64,000 nucleotides of DNA, taken from an uncultured Mucilaginibacter sp. Lineage in GTDB: Bacteria > Bacteroidota > Bacteroidia > Sphingobacteriales > Sphingobacteriaceae. Below are positions 36,201-44,281 of this stretch, in pieces (the first letter of the stretch is position 1; every line of letters starts with the position of its first letter). The translations under genes were made by a program, and so were the position numbers. The DNA is taken from NCBI RefSeq assembly GCF_913773635.1, contig NZ_CAJYGQ010000006.1:548859-612858 (forward strand), read 5' to 3'. The notes beneath the pieces were generated by a model that worked only from the letters and a program-made list of their open reading frames with translations, was not told where the DNA came from and did no database searches.

Positions 36201-36461
36201 CCGGGCGCTATAGGTAACCGTACCATTGGTGCATCGTCTGCAGGCGGTATGTTATTTGGTACCATATTCGGGGTAATTATTGTGCCTGGCTTGTATTACA
36301 TTTTTGGAACCCTTGCCGATGGCCGCAAGCTTATCAAAGACGAGGCTGAAACTCCGCTTACCGAAGATTTCACCCACAGCAATAAGAAAAAGAAAAAGTT
36401 CTGGTTCCTGAAATCAAAAAACCAGGAGTTGATCATTAACGCAGATAATACCCATGAATAG
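33222..36461 (+). CDS. RND multidrug efflux permease (HAE1 family)
   Basis: 1,079 aa, full length. Twelve transmembrane helices with two large periplasmic loops. The start MFNKFIQRPVLAIVLSLVIV and the proton-relay helix LAIGVVVDDAIVVVEAV, with its Asp pair, are typical of the AcrB/HAE1 group, as is the C-terminal GLLGKNAVLIVEFA. It exports drugs, detergents or similar hydrophobic compounds using the proton gradient. It starts 22 bases after the adaptor and overlaps the outer-membrane gene by 8 bases. A charged tail of about 45 residues is added at the C-terminus. Confidence 0.96.
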   Translation: MFNKFIQRPVLAIVLSLVIVFMGALAIETLPVSQFPSIAPPMVVVNIAYPGASADVLVNSVLIPMEKAINGAPGMKYMTSDATSAGEATVQVVFDLGTDPNQAVVNVKNRIEQITNRLPELVQREGLIVSYTSPNMLMYVNLYSTDPKANENFLYNFAGVNIVNEISRLKGVGSAKILGSRQYAMRVWLKPDRMRAYNVSTDEVMEALSQQSIIGSPGRLGQSTGKRSQSLEYVLTYKGRYSKPEEYKDVIIRANKNGEILYLKDIADVELGSEFYDIYSNMDGHPSAAITLKQTYGSNASEVIKEVKAKLEEIKKTSFPPGMDYQISYDVSSFLDASIEKVIHTLVEAFVLVAFVVFIFLGDWRSTLIPAIAVPVSLIGAFFFMQLFGLTINLITLFALVLAIGVVVDDAIVVVEAVHAKMAEEHLSPFKAVKQVLQEISGAIIAITFLMTAVFVPVTFMTGPVGIFYRQFAITMATSIVISGIVALTLTPVLCAMILKPHGAHKKKSIVDKALDGFNNVFEKVTGRYTSLLTVIVNRRTVTFGLLLAFCAGIYFTADSLPTGFIPNEDQGQVYAIIQTPPGSTLERTNAISHELQKIAEHVDGVQSVSALAGYEVLTEGRGSNAGTCLINLKDWSERKHSAKEIIEKLEEKAHEIPGATIEFFEPPAVPGYGAAGGFSLRLLDKTNSGDYASFGKVNEEFMTALKKRKELTGLFTFFASNYPQYELEIDNKAAMQKGVTISTAMNNLSILIGSTYEQGFIRFGNFFKVYVQSSPEYRALPEDVLKLYVKNNRDEMVPYSAFMKIKKKQGLNEITRFNMYTASAINGAPAIGYSSGEAIKVIQEVAKETLPRGYDIDWLGLSKDEVGRGNEAIYIFIVVLIFVYMVLAAQYESFIIPLAVIFSLPAGVFGAFILLKIMGLANDIYAQVGLVMLVGLLGKNAVLIVEFAIQKHQQGSTVLEAAIEGAKVRFRPILMTSFAFVAGLIPLLFASGPGAIGNRTIGASSAGGMLFGTIFGVIIVPGLYYIFGTLADGRKLIKDEAETPLTEDFTHSNKKKKKFWFLKSKNQELIINADNTHE

Positions 36462-37890
36462 CAAAACCATATTAAGAGGATTAGCAGTTACCTGCCTGTC
36501 GGTTGTTTACGGGGCCTGCTCTATCCCCAAAATTACTACCCGTGAAGCTGACAAAGCAACACCCGATTCTTACGGGCAAGCTGCGGCAGACACTACAAAT
36601 ACAGCTAAAACCAATTGGAAGGTGTTTTTCAATGATGAACACCTCAACGCCCTTATTGATACTGCGCTCAAAAATAACCAGGAGCTTAATATTACTTTAC
36701 AGGACATTGAAATTGACCGTAATGAAATTAAAACGCGGAGAGGCGAATACCTGCCCTTTATTGGACTAAAGGCGGGTGCCGATTTAGAAAAGGTGGGCCG
36801 TTATACCAGCCGTGGTGCCAGTGAAGCCACTACCGAAATTAAGCCCGGCAAAGAAATGCCCGATCCGCTACCAAATTATCTGGTAGCGGCTTATGCCACG
36901 TGGGAGCTCGATATTTGGCATAAGTTGCGCAATGCGAAGAAAGCTGCAGTTGCCCGTTACTTGTCAACCGTTGAGGGTAAAAACTTTATGGTGACTAACC
37001 TTATCAGTGAAATTGCCGATTCGTATTACGAATTACTAGCGCTTGACAATCAACTCGATATTGTGAAGCAAAACATTGTAATTCAAAATAATGCATTGCG
37101 AATTGTACGTATTCAAAAAGAAGCAACCCGGGTTACTGAATTGGCTGTTCGCCGGTTTGAAGCACAGGTGCTGAGTACTCGCAGTTTGCAGTTTGATATT
37201 CAACAGCAAATAGTTGAAACCGAGAACCGCATTAACTTTTTATTAGGCCGTTACCCGCAACCTATTGCACGTGATAAGGACAGCTTTGAAGCATTAAAGA
37301 ACGTGGATGTACAATCAGGCTTGCCTTCACAATTGCTTACCAATCGTCCTGATATACGCCAGGCTGAGATGGCCTTAGCAGCAGCTAAGCTTGATGTAAA
37401 GGTTGCCAAGGCGCAATTTTATCCATCATTGGGTATATCAGCGTCTATAGGTTATAATGCGTTCAACCCGTCGTACTTGTTTAACACGCCGCAATCTTTG
37501 CTGTATTCAATTGGCGGAGATTTAATAGCACCGTTTATTAACCGTAACGCCATAAAAGCAGTTTACGGAACAGCTAATGCCAGGCAGTTACAGGCAGTGT
37601 TTAATTATGAACGCACAATATTAAACGCTTACATGGAGGTGGCCAATCAGTTGTCAAAAATGGGAAACTTAGAAAAAAGCTTTGATCTGAAATACCAGCA
37701 AGTGCAAAAGTTATCGCAATCTATCAATATATCAAATGACCTTTTCAAATCAACACGTGCTGATTATATGGAGGTGCTGATGACGCAGCGTGATGCGCTT
37801 GAAGCAAAGTTTGATTTAATTGAAACCAAGAAACAACAAATAAATGCCCGCATAAATGCCTATCAGGCGCTTGGTGGTGGCTGGCAGTAA
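36454..37890 (+). CDS. Outer-membrane efflux lipoprotein (NodT/TolC family)
   Basis: 478 aa. Lipobox YGAC near residue 22 marks an outer-membrane lipoprotein of the NodT subgroup. Two OEP repeats follow; LLTNRPDIRQAEMALAAAKL is the conserved second-repeat motif. It completes the tripartite pump with the two genes upstream, translationally coupled to the permease (8-base overlap). Confidence 0.95.
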   Translation: MNSKTILRGLAVTCLSVVYGACSIPKITTREADKATPDSYGQAAADTTNTAKTNWKVFFNDEHLNALIDTALKNNQELNITLQDIEIDRNEIKTRRGEYLPFIGLKAGADLEKVGRYTSRGASEATTEIKPGKEMPDPLPNYLVAAYATWELDIWHKLRNAKKAAVARYLSTVEGKNFMVTNLISEIADSYYELLALDNQLDIVKQNIVIQNNALRIVRIQKEATRVTELAVRRFEAQVLSTRSLQFDIQQQIVETENRINFLLGRYPQPIARDKDSFEALKNVDVQSGLPSQLLTNRPDIRQAEMALAAAKLDVKVAKAQFYPSLGISASIGYNAFNPSYLFNTPQSLLYSIGGDLIAPFINRNAIKAVYGTANARQLQAVFNYERTILNAYMEVANQLSKMGNLEKSFDLKYQQVQKLSQSINISNDLFKSTRADYMEVLMTQRDALEAKFDLIETKKQQINARINAYQALGGGWQ

Positions 37891-37952
37891 CAGAATAACT
37901 ATAGGCAGCAGTTATTTGCTGTAGTTATAGTTGTGTTTGAGTGTGGTGTTAT

Positions 37953-37976
37953 GAAGGGAGGTTTCGGCCTCCCTTC
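37953..37976 (+). terminator. Terminator of RND operon
   Basis: GAAGGGAGG and CCTCCCTTC form a 9-bp stem with loop TTTCGG, followed by ACTTTTT. Located 62 bases after the last gene. Confidence 0.88.
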
Positions 37977-38001
37977 ACTTTTTCAAAAAGTTTATTGAGC
38001 T

Positions 38002-38268
38002 TTAAAAAACAGATTTCCAGATCTTGAAAACGTTCTCGTACCTATGGCCCGCATCTCTGATAATAAGCGAGAGATGCTGACGACGTATAGGCACATGCTG
38101 ATCAATCGCGCTGTAAATTTGCTGCAGGCAATTGCCTAAACGGTGCTCAAAATCGGCAGTACTTATTTGTACAAGTATTTGGTCGCGCAAAAGTGATACA
38201 GAGTTGCCACCACCCAACTCGCGTTTTAAAAGCTCAATAATGGCGTTTTGAAGTTCAAATGCTGCCAT
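38002..38268 (-). CDS. Conserved-looking hypothetical protein, 88 aa
   Basis: Not recognised. It starts MAAFELQNAIIELLKRELG with amphipathic helices and a basic middle section (RRQHLSLIIRDAGHRYENVFK). Composition is that of a soluble cytoplasmic protein. It stands alone between the RND terminator and another terminator, and its codon use resembles its neighbours. Confidence 0.55.
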   Translation of the reverse strand: MAAFELQNAIIELLKRELGGGNSVSLLRDQILVQISTADFEHRLGNCLQQIYSAIDQHVPIRRQHLSLIIRDAGHRYENVFKIWKSVF

Positions 38269-38376
38269 AATTTGTAAATAATTGGTTAAGTCAAAACTAC
38301 ATAGTACACCTTAAAGGAGTGACAATTATTTGCAACTTTCCTGTTACAAAGAATATTCTAATTTCTATTAAAAATT

Positions 38377-38410
38377 AAAAAGCCCTGCTTTTTTACGAAC
38401 AGGGCTTTTT
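38377..38410. terminator. Bidirectional terminator downstream of cinA-type gene
   Basis: AAAAAGCCCTG (38377-38387) pairs with CAGGGCTTTTT (38400-38410) around a 12-nt loop. It lies 133 bases beyond the minus-strand cinA-type stop. Confidence 0.85.
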
Positions 38411-38542
38411 GACTCTAATTTATGGAACTTTAATTAGTTGCTGTAAAGTTACCACTATTGTCTATGAATAATACAAGTTGCTTTTTTGGAATTACATAGG
38501 AAGTAAACAGGCATTGTAAATCTGTTTATTTACGCTTGATGG

Positions 38543-39019
38543 TTATTCAAAATGTTCAATGAGCATATCAGCAGCAGCGTTAATAGTGTGATGTATGATT
38601 TCCTCACAGTTGCCGCTAAAGGTAAAGCGTTTTGAAATGAGTTGATCTTTTATAAGCATAGACACAAACATGGTGCCTACTGGCTTTTCGTCGGTTTCGC
38701 TACCGCCGGCGGTTGTTAAACCAGTCACGCCAACTTGTATGTCTGATGGGATAAGTGCTTTAAGTTTCAAAGCCAGCTGATCTGTTACCTCTTGCGACTC
38801 CGGTGTGAATTGCTGTATAATATCATGCGATATTCCTAATAAGCTTTCTTTAAGCGAAGCGTCATAGCATACAATTCCACCTTTTAAAACAGATCCTGAT
38901 TCGGGTGTGAGTGCAAATTCTGAGCAAAGCCATCCCGCCGTGGCGCTTTCTGCAAAAGCTATGGTAAGGCCATGCTGTGCAAGTACATTACTACAGGTTT
39001 CTATTCTCTTTTCAGCCAT
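38543..39019 (-). CDS. CinA C-terminal family nicotinamide-nucleotide amidase
   Basis: About 158 aa, a stand-alone CinA C-domain (PncC/YgaD type). FAESATAGWLCSEF holds the conserved serine, GGIVCYDASLKESLLG the next block, and VGVTGLTTAGGSETDEKPVGTM the glycine-rich end. PncC deamidates nicotinamide mononucleotide for NAD recycling. The sequence has LTTAGG where TGxAGP is common, so activity deserves caution. ATG 39019 is chosen over an upstream TTG (39046). Confidence 0.88.
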   Translation of the reverse strand: MAEKRIETCSNVLAQHGLTIAFAESATAGWLCSEFALTPESGSVLKGGIVCYDASLKESLLGISHDIIQQFTPESQEVTDQLALKLKALIPSDIQVGVTGLTTAGGSETDEKPVGTMFVSMLIKDQLISKRFTFSGNCEEIIHHTINAAADMLIEHFE

Positions 39020-39238
39020 ATTAATATTTTTTATAAGGTGCAGCAATCTGGTAGCTGCACTAAATTGAGCAATACGGAAAAAATAATTATGCGTAACTGA
39101 AAATATATATGGCTTAACAATGCTCAGGTTTAAATAGTTTGACAGGTATTTTTAATTATTAATTAAAACTATTCAAAGTTAAGTAAGTTGTAATATCAAA
39201 CGGAACATTGTATTAATTTTAATTTAAACAACTCACAC

Positions 39239-39475
39239 ATGGCTAATTACAATCCGCAGCATAGCGAAGGCAAAGTTGCCAAAGCTATTGAAGAACAAAC
39301 TGCAAAACTGCCTTCTGATCTTTTTTTATGGGCCGCTGTTGCCTCAATGGGCGTGTCCTTAACGTTAAAGATCATGAAAAAGAAACATACCGCATTATTT
39401 GTGGGCCAATGGGCTGCCCCGTTTTTGCTTTTAGGTTTGTATAATAAAATTGTGAAAGTAGAAGGTCACGATTGA
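39239..39475 (+). CDS. Small membrane protein, function unknown
   Basis: 78 aa: a soluble N-terminal helix with a SEGKVAKAIEEQTAKLPSD stretch, then two hydrophobic segments (LFLWAAVASMGVSLTLKI and LFVGQWAAPFLLLGLYNKI). Short proteins of this form are common in Sphingobacteriaceae. It has its own terminator and is monocistronic. No function can be assigned. Confidence 0.75.
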   Translation: MANYNPQHSEGKVAKAIEEQTAKLPSDLFLWAAVASMGVSLTLKIMKKKHTALFVGQWAAPFLLLGLYNKIVKVEGHD

Positions 39476-39481
39476 TTTTTT

Positions 39482-39510
39482 AACCGGCAACGATAGTTGC
39501 CGGTTTTTTT
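39482..39510 (+). terminator. Terminator of small membrane protein gene
   Basis: AACCGGCAAC-GATA-GTTGCCGGTT, 10-bp perfect stem, followed by TTTTT. Confidence 0.93.
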
Positions 39511-39666
39511 GTTTTAATGATTGCAAAACCATTGCACTGGTGTGCAATCAACTGAAATTTAGTTTCCCTCAGATTAAACAATTCATAATTTCTGTGCTTA
39601 TAATAGCGTAATATAACGTTACAGCGAACTCAAATTAGTTCGTAAACTTAGCCTTTCAAATTATAA

Positions 39667-41151
39667 ATGTCTGTTCATAGTTCTTCATATACCAGCAACG
39701 GCACGTCCCCAGAAGAGCAAGACCGTTACCGCGCTCTTGTTACAGCAACCTCCGATGTTATTTACACCATGAGCCCTGACTGGTCTGTTATGCAACAGCT
39801 AAATGGAGGAACTTTCCTGTCATCAAGCGGCGAGCCTATCACTAATTGGATGGATAAATACCTTCACCCTATTGATCAGGAATCGGTAATAAAAGCCATT
39901 GTGGAAGCTATAAAAACTAAATCAATGTTCAAGTTAGAGCATAGGGTTTTGCGAGCAGACGGTGGTACAGGCTGGGCATTTTCGAGAGCTATTCCAATTT
40001 TGAATCAACACGGTGAAATTACTGAATGGTTTGGGGCTGTAAACGATGTTACATCTCGTAAGAAAATGGAGGTTGAGCTTAAGGTTGCACGCTTTGAAGC
40101 GGAACATCAAAGGCGGTTAACCGAAGTAGTTACATCAAACACGCCCGATTTGGTGTACATGTTTGACTTAAATTATCGGTTTACATTTGCCAACCCGGCG
40201 CTGCTTCAAATGTGGGGTAAAACCTGGGATGAGGCAATTGGGAAAAATTTGCTTGAAAATGGTTATGAAGACTGGCATGCCAAAATGCATGAACGCGAAA
40301 TTGATTATGTAGTGGCAACCAAACGGGCCATAAGAGGCGAAGTGGCTTTTCCGCATGCTGTGTTGGGTAAGCGGGTTTACGATTATATTTTCTCACCTGT
40401 ATTTAACGCCGAGGGCGAAGTTGAAGCCATTGCCGGCACCACACGAGACATAAGCGAAATTAAAGAAAACGAGCAGCGTAAAAATGATTTTATAAGCATG
40501 GTAAGCCATGAGCTTAAAACACCACTTACCTCAGTTATAAGCTACGTACAGGTGGCAAAAAAGCGCATGAATCAGCTTGATGATAAAATGGCTGCCGATA
40601 TGCTTGAGCGAGCCAATAACCAATTAGGCAAAATGACCCGTATGATTAACGGATTCCTCAATGTTTCAAGGCTTGAATCAGGACGGATACAAATTGACAG
40701 TCAAAAATTCAGCCTTGCCGAGTTGGTTACCGAACTGCAGGATGAAGTACGGGCTACAGTTTCTAGTCATAACATCTATTTTAACTGTATTGAAAACATT
40801 TTGGTAAATGCAGACCGAGAAAAAATTGCACAGGTATTTAACAATCTCATTAGTAACGCCACAAAGTATTCACCAGCCAACACAAACATTGAGGTGAGTT
40901 GCTATGCCGATAACGAAAATGCCGTTGTAAAAGTCAAAGATAACGGTATGGGAATAAGCGAGGCTGACCTGCCGCGACTATTTGAACGGTATTACCGTGT
41001 TAAAGATGCTGAACTAAACCATATTTCAGGGTTTGGAATAGGTTTGTATTTGTGCGCCGAAATCATAAATATGCATGGAGGGCAAATTTGGGCCGAAAGC
41101 GAACCTGGTGCAGGCAGTACGTTTTACTTCAAATTGCCTGCTGCAACCTAG
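39667..41151 (+). CDS. PAS-domain sensor histidine kinase
   Basis: 494 aa, no transmembrane segment, so a cytoplasmic sensor. Two PAS domains (about residues 20-135 and 150-270) end in the PAC-like FGAVNDVTSR and IAGTTRDISE. The phosphoacceptor histidine is in SMVSHELKTPLTSV (about residue 281). The ATPase domain shows the N-box NLISNATKYSP, DNGMGISEADL and GFGIGLYLCAEI. It should sense a small ligand or redox state, but no response regulator adjoins it. Confidence 0.94.
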   Translation: MSVHSSSYTSNGTSPEEQDRYRALVTATSDVIYTMSPDWSVMQQLNGGTFLSSSGEPITNWMDKYLHPIDQESVIKAIVEAIKTKSMFKLEHRVLRADGGTGWAFSRAIPILNQHGEITEWFGAVNDVTSRKKMEVELKVARFEAEHQRRLTEVVTSNTPDLVYMFDLNYRFTFANPALLQMWGKTWDEAIGKNLLENGYEDWHAKMHEREIDYVVATKRAIRGEVAFPHAVLGKRVYDYIFSPVFNAEGEVEAIAGTTRDISEIKENEQRKNDFISMVSHELKTPLTSVISYVQVAKKRMNQLDDKMAADMLERANNQLGKMTRMINGFLNVSRLESGRIQIDSQKFSLAELVTELQDEVRATVSSHNIYFNCIENILVNADREKIAQVFNNLISNATKYSPANTNIEVSCYADNENAVVKVKDNGMGISEADLPRLFERYYRVKDAELNHISGFGIGLYLCAEIINMHGGQIWAESEPGAGSTFYFKLPAAT

Positions 41152-41159
41152 TAACTTAA

Positions 41160-41624
41160 TCAGGCGTTTCCAGCGTCTATTTCTTTCTTACAATGAATAT
41201 TTTGAAATACCAGCGTTGTAGCCACTCCAAATATCACGTGAGCAATTACCAGTTGCGTATAGTAATTTTTTAAGTTTACACCTGGCGGATTAGGGTGAGC
41301 CTTAAATGTTGAATGCCATATGGCAGCACCTCCTAGTCCGCTTATGCCACCAAACAAAGCACCGTTAATTAAATTGGGCTTTAAGCTTCCTTTTTCGAGC
41401 AACGCTTTATAAGTAGCTGCAAACGAAGTTCCAACAAGGTAGTGTAGGGCCCACCCTGCTACTGTTGACTGGCGCTTGCTGGCTTTGCTCACACGTTTAA
41501 TTAGTTTGGCTAAAATCTCCGCTTCGTTGTAATTAGCGTCCATCAAATGAGATACAGTTTCGCTAAAAAGCGTCATTACGGTAGTTCCTGTAAAGCTTGC
41601 AATGAGTATGTCTTTAATATTCAT
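41160..41624 (-). CDS. Membrane protein of unknown function, 154 aa
   Basis: Four hydrophobic segments with glycine-rich packing (WALHYLVGTSFAATYKALL, LINGALFGGISGLGGAAIW, YTQLVIAHVIFGVATTLVF). A conserved His is in each of two helices. The family was not recognised with confidence. It follows the DUF6766 gene by 29 bases on the same strand and is probably co-transcribed with it. Confidence 0.75.
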   Translation of the reverse strand: MNIKDILIASFTGTTVMTLFSETVSHLMDANYNEAEILAKLIKRVSKASKRQSTVAGWALHYLVGTSFAATYKALLEKGSLKPNLINGALFGGISGLGGAAIWHSTFKAHPNPPGVNLKNYYTQLVIAHVIFGVATTLVFQNIHCKKEIDAGNA

Positions 41625-41653
41625 AACTATACTGGTTTAAGTATACGCCGTGC

Positions 41654-42322
41654 TTATTTGCCTGTTTCCATATGCGGTGCGTCAACCGGTTTTGATTCAG
41701 GCGAACCTTTTTGTCTTAAGTAAATGCTTAAAAACACAATGGATACGATGGAGATGAACTCGCTTTGCCAATTTTGAAACGTTTCGAACCAAAACGTAGG
41801 CTCAGATAAAAAGCCGGTAAACGTTTCGGCTGGTTTGTGCTTTAGTAGTTGCTGATTGTTATGGTCAACCCAACTGCCGTAAAAGTGAAGAATCCAGCTA
41901 ATAAGGAACAGCAAAAGAAAACATAGGGATAATGAATTGCTGTAAACTTTTAACCACCAGCCACCTTTGTTCACTAAGGATGGTGCATTGGGTCCAGGCT
42001 TAGGTTCGCGGTCAACCTCTTCTTGTTCCGTTAAACTTTTTGATTCTGCCGACCCAATCTGCCTTAACCCTACTGTAAGAAGCACATACATCCCCATCTG
42101 CAAAAACTCGCTCTGGAAGTTTTCAAACGTGGCCGATATAAAGTGCCCGCTACGTAGGTAGCTTGCAAATGCTAATGCTTTGCCACCCTCTTCTACAATT
42201 TTGTTATTGTTTTCTTTCCAACCAGTTAGTGCCTGTCCAGCTAACGTAATTGCAAAAAGAGCAAGGAAAAACAATGTAAGTCCGTTACGGTACCAAAATG
42301 AAAATGGTGACTTCTTAATCAT
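41654..42322 (-). CDS. DUF6766-like membrane protein with internal duplication
   Basis: 222 aa, four transmembrane helices in two similar halves. The first half contains FENFQSEFLQ and LRQIGSAESK, the second FQNWQSEFIS and LRQKGSPESK, at matching positions about 105 residues apart. This points to tandem duplication within the gene. The family has no known function. The assignment to DUF6766 is from memory of the conserved FQNWQSEF motif. Confidence 0.75.
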   Translation of the reverse strand: MIKKSPFSFWYRNGLTLFFLALFAITLAGQALTGWKENNNKIVEEGGKALAFASYLRSGHFISATFENFQSEFLQMGMYVLLTVGLRQIGSAESKSLTEQEEVDREPKPGPNAPSLVNKGGWWLKVYSNSLSLCFLLLFLISWILHFYGSWVDHNNQQLLKHKPAETFTGFLSEPTFWFETFQNWQSEFISIVSIVFLSIYLRQKGSPESKPVDAPHMETGK

Positions 42323-42500
42323 GTTTGTAGCAGGTTTGAAATCACAACCTTTTCAATCTACATTTTGTTTTATTCCCAAAAGTTGTCTTTTAAATTTGAG
42401 AATAATTATTTTATAAATAAGAAACCTAACGTTCATATGGCTGTTGTCCTGATGTACCTGCCTCTGCATTTTATTTTCCCCGGCAACATTTATTGCATTT

Positions 42501-43202
42501 ATGAAAAAAGAAGAAATCCACTTAGAGGATATTCAACGAATATTGTTTGGCGAAGCACCACCTATATTTTTGCTTGAGGTTTTCATACGTACTGTATTAA
42601 CATACATTATTTTACTGTTTGTTATACGGTGGTTAGGCAAACGAATGAGCGGACAGGTTACCATTATGGAAATGGCAGTAATGCTTACACTCGGTGCCAT
42701 TGTATCAACGCCAATGCAGGTACCCGAAAGAGGCATTTTACAGGGCGTTATATTGTTGCTTTGTGCGGTAGGATTTCAGCGGGGTATAAGTTTATGGGCG
42801 TTCCACAATCACAAATTTGAAAATTTTACGCAAGGCAAGCCAAGTATGCTGATTAAAGATGGCGTAATGCAGCTTAAGCAAATGCAGGAAGACAGGATAT
42901 CAAGGCAACAGCTTTTTGCCGAACTGCGTAAGCAAAACATTCACAACCTTGGTGCAGTTGAACGCGTGTATCTTGAGGCAAGCGGTTTAATAAGTATATT
43001 CAAAGCTCCGCAGGCAAAGCTTGGCCTTGCAACCCTTCCGCCCGATGATAAAGAGATTATGCAGGTGTTTGAAGAGGGAAACAAACCAAAAAATGGCGAA
43101 ATGATACTAATGGCATGCATTAACTGCGGTACGGTTAAACCTCAAAGTACAAATGGCTCTTGCCACGACTGTGGCAAAGACAATTGGATAAATGCTATAT
43201 AA
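42501..43202 (+). CDS. DUF421 membrane protein with C-terminal zinc ribbon (copy 1)
   Basis: 233 aa. Three N-terminal helices and the soluble DUF421 domain (YcaP/YetF type) are present: LGKRMSGQVTIMEMAVMLTLGA, then PSMLIKDGVMQLKQMQEDRIS and LGAVERVYLEASGLISIF. The last 35 residues form a CX2C-X11-CX2C zinc ribbon (CINC and CHDC), absent from the E. coli and Bacillus members I know. The function of DUF421 is unknown. It lies 15 bases before a second copy. Confidence 0.88.
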   Translation: MKKEEIHLEDIQRILFGEAPPIFLLEVFIRTVLTYIILLFVIRWLGKRMSGQVTIMEMAVMLTLGAIVSTPMQVPERGILQGVILLLCAVGFQRGISLWAFHNHKFENFTQGKPSMLIKDGVMQLKQMQEDRISRQQLFAELRKQNIHNLGAVERVYLEASGLISIFKAPQAKLGLATLPPDDKEIMQVFEEGNKPKNGEMILMACINCGTVKPQSTNGSCHDCGKDNWINAI

Positions 43203-43216
43203 TTAAATTAAATCAG

Positions 43217-43906
43217 ATGAAACCCGGAGATATAAAGTTTACTGATTGGGGACGTTGGCTGTACGGTGATGTACCTGCTGAGTTTTACACCGAATTGGTA
43301 ATACGAGCAGCCTTTATTTATATTTTTTTAATGGTTGCCATGCGATTGCTCGGTAAGAGAATGTCGTCGCAATTAAGCCGTAATGAAATGGCCGCGCTGG
43401 TTACGTTGGCTGCAGCAATTGGTATTCCGTTACAAACTCCCGAACGGGGTTTACTACCCGCAATTATCATTGGGATTATAGTAGTTTATGTAGGCAAGTG
43501 GATTGCATACAGAGCTTCGGTTAATCAAGACTTTGAGAAATTTTCTCAGGGGAACCTTGATGTAATGGTCAAAGACTCGGTTATGGAGCTTGGTAATATG
43601 AAACGCGCACGTATTACCCGCGAACGGCTTGTGGCCGAGTTGCGTTCAAGCGGCATAAAGCACCTTGGCCAAGTTAAGCGGTTATACATGGAAGCCAACG
43701 GAACCTTCACTATAATAAAACAAGATCCCATAAAGCCCGGACTTGTAGTATTGCCGCTATTTGATCACGAATATATTGCTCAATTAAATAAACCTCATGA
43801 TATTACCGTTTGCAAAAGCTGTGGCTTTGCTCGCCCAAAATCCGTAAATGACAACCAAAACTGCCCTAATTGCAATAAAAATCAATGGACCGATGCTGTA
43901 CAATAA
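43217..43906 (+). CDS. DUF421 membrane protein with C-terminal zinc ribbon (copy 2)
   Basis: About 229 aa, a paralog of the preceding protein along its whole length (LLGKRMSSQLSRNEMAALVTL, then VMVKDSVMELGNMKRARIT). The C-terminal ribbon is CKSC-X13-CPNC and ends with NQWTDAVQ, matching NWINAI in copy 1. ATG 43217 lies 15 bases after the copy 1 stop; the open frame extends back into copy 1 from a TTG but that is unlikely. The pair may form heteromers. Confidence 0.87.
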   Translation: MKPGDIKFTDWGRWLYGDVPAEFYTELVIRAAFIYIFLMVAMRLLGKRMSSQLSRNEMAALVTLAAAIGIPLQTPERGLLPAIIIGIIVVYVGKWIAYRASVNQDFEKFSQGNLDVMVKDSVMELGNMKRARITRERLVAELRSSGIKHLGQVKRLYMEANGTFTIIKQDPIKPGLVVLPLFDHEYIAQLNKPHDITVCKSCGFARPKSVNDNQNCPNCNKNQWTDAVQ

Positions 43907-43930
43907 CATCTAATTCTAACTCTAACTTTT

Positions 43931-44160
43931 GTGATTCATCAATTTACAATTCAAAACAACAACCAACAAACTGTTATTACTATTGAACCAGGCACCTACC
44001 AGGAAACAAGTGTCTACGAAGTACAAATGAACGAGATCTATTTGCATTTCTATTTGAAAATGATACCTGGAAACACAACAATGACCATCAATTACCACCT
44101 CCTGTGCTTGATCAAATTATTGCACGCATTGTTGAGGTAGATCAAAAATTACATGTATAA
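43931..44160 (+). pseudogene. Frameshifted small protein gene
   Basis: From GTG 43931 the frame reads as a soluble N-terminal half (IHQFTIQNNNQQTVITIEP) up to about base 44035. It then degenerates, while the frame shifted by one continues with a sensible C-terminal half (LFAFLFENDTWKHNNDHQLP, then ILE/VAL-rich helix ending QKLHV) to TAA 44158-44160. Joining the frames near 44032-44036 gives a protein of about 76 aa. A one-base deletion or a sequencing error is the likely cause. Function unknown. Confidence 0.55.
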
Positions 44161-44164
44161 GCAA

Positions 44165-44213
44165 GGTACAGGTTTGGCGCGTTTTGCATTGTTGAGATTG
44201 CTAGACCTGTACC
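44165..44213. repeat. Long-loop inverted repeat, 9 bp
   Basis: GGTACAGGT (44165-44173) pairs perfectly with ACCTGTACC (44205-44213), loop 31 nt, followed by CTACTTTTG. It could terminate the DUF421 transcript or act as an operator before the GH28 gene. Confidence 0.4.
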
Positions 44214-44256
44214 CTACTTTTGATGATTTAAAATCCTTCACTTCTGAGTAATTAGT

Positions 44257-44264
44257 TAGGTTTG
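44257..44264 (+). promoter_or_regulatory. -7 box of GH28 gene (TAGGTTTG)
   Basis: Exact TAnnTTTG match, 18 bases before the GH28 ATG. No clear -33 TTG. Confidence 0.4.
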
Positions 44265-44281
44265 CAAAAATCTAGTTTTTA

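Noticed and set aside
38002..38268. Treating the 88-aa frame as a shadow
   Set aside because: No overlapping gene exists, and composition and position between terminators favour a real small gene.
43160..43217. Upstream start of the second DUF421 gene inside the first
   Set aside because: It needs a TTG start and adds residues lacking in the paralog; ATG 43217 gives matching N-termini.
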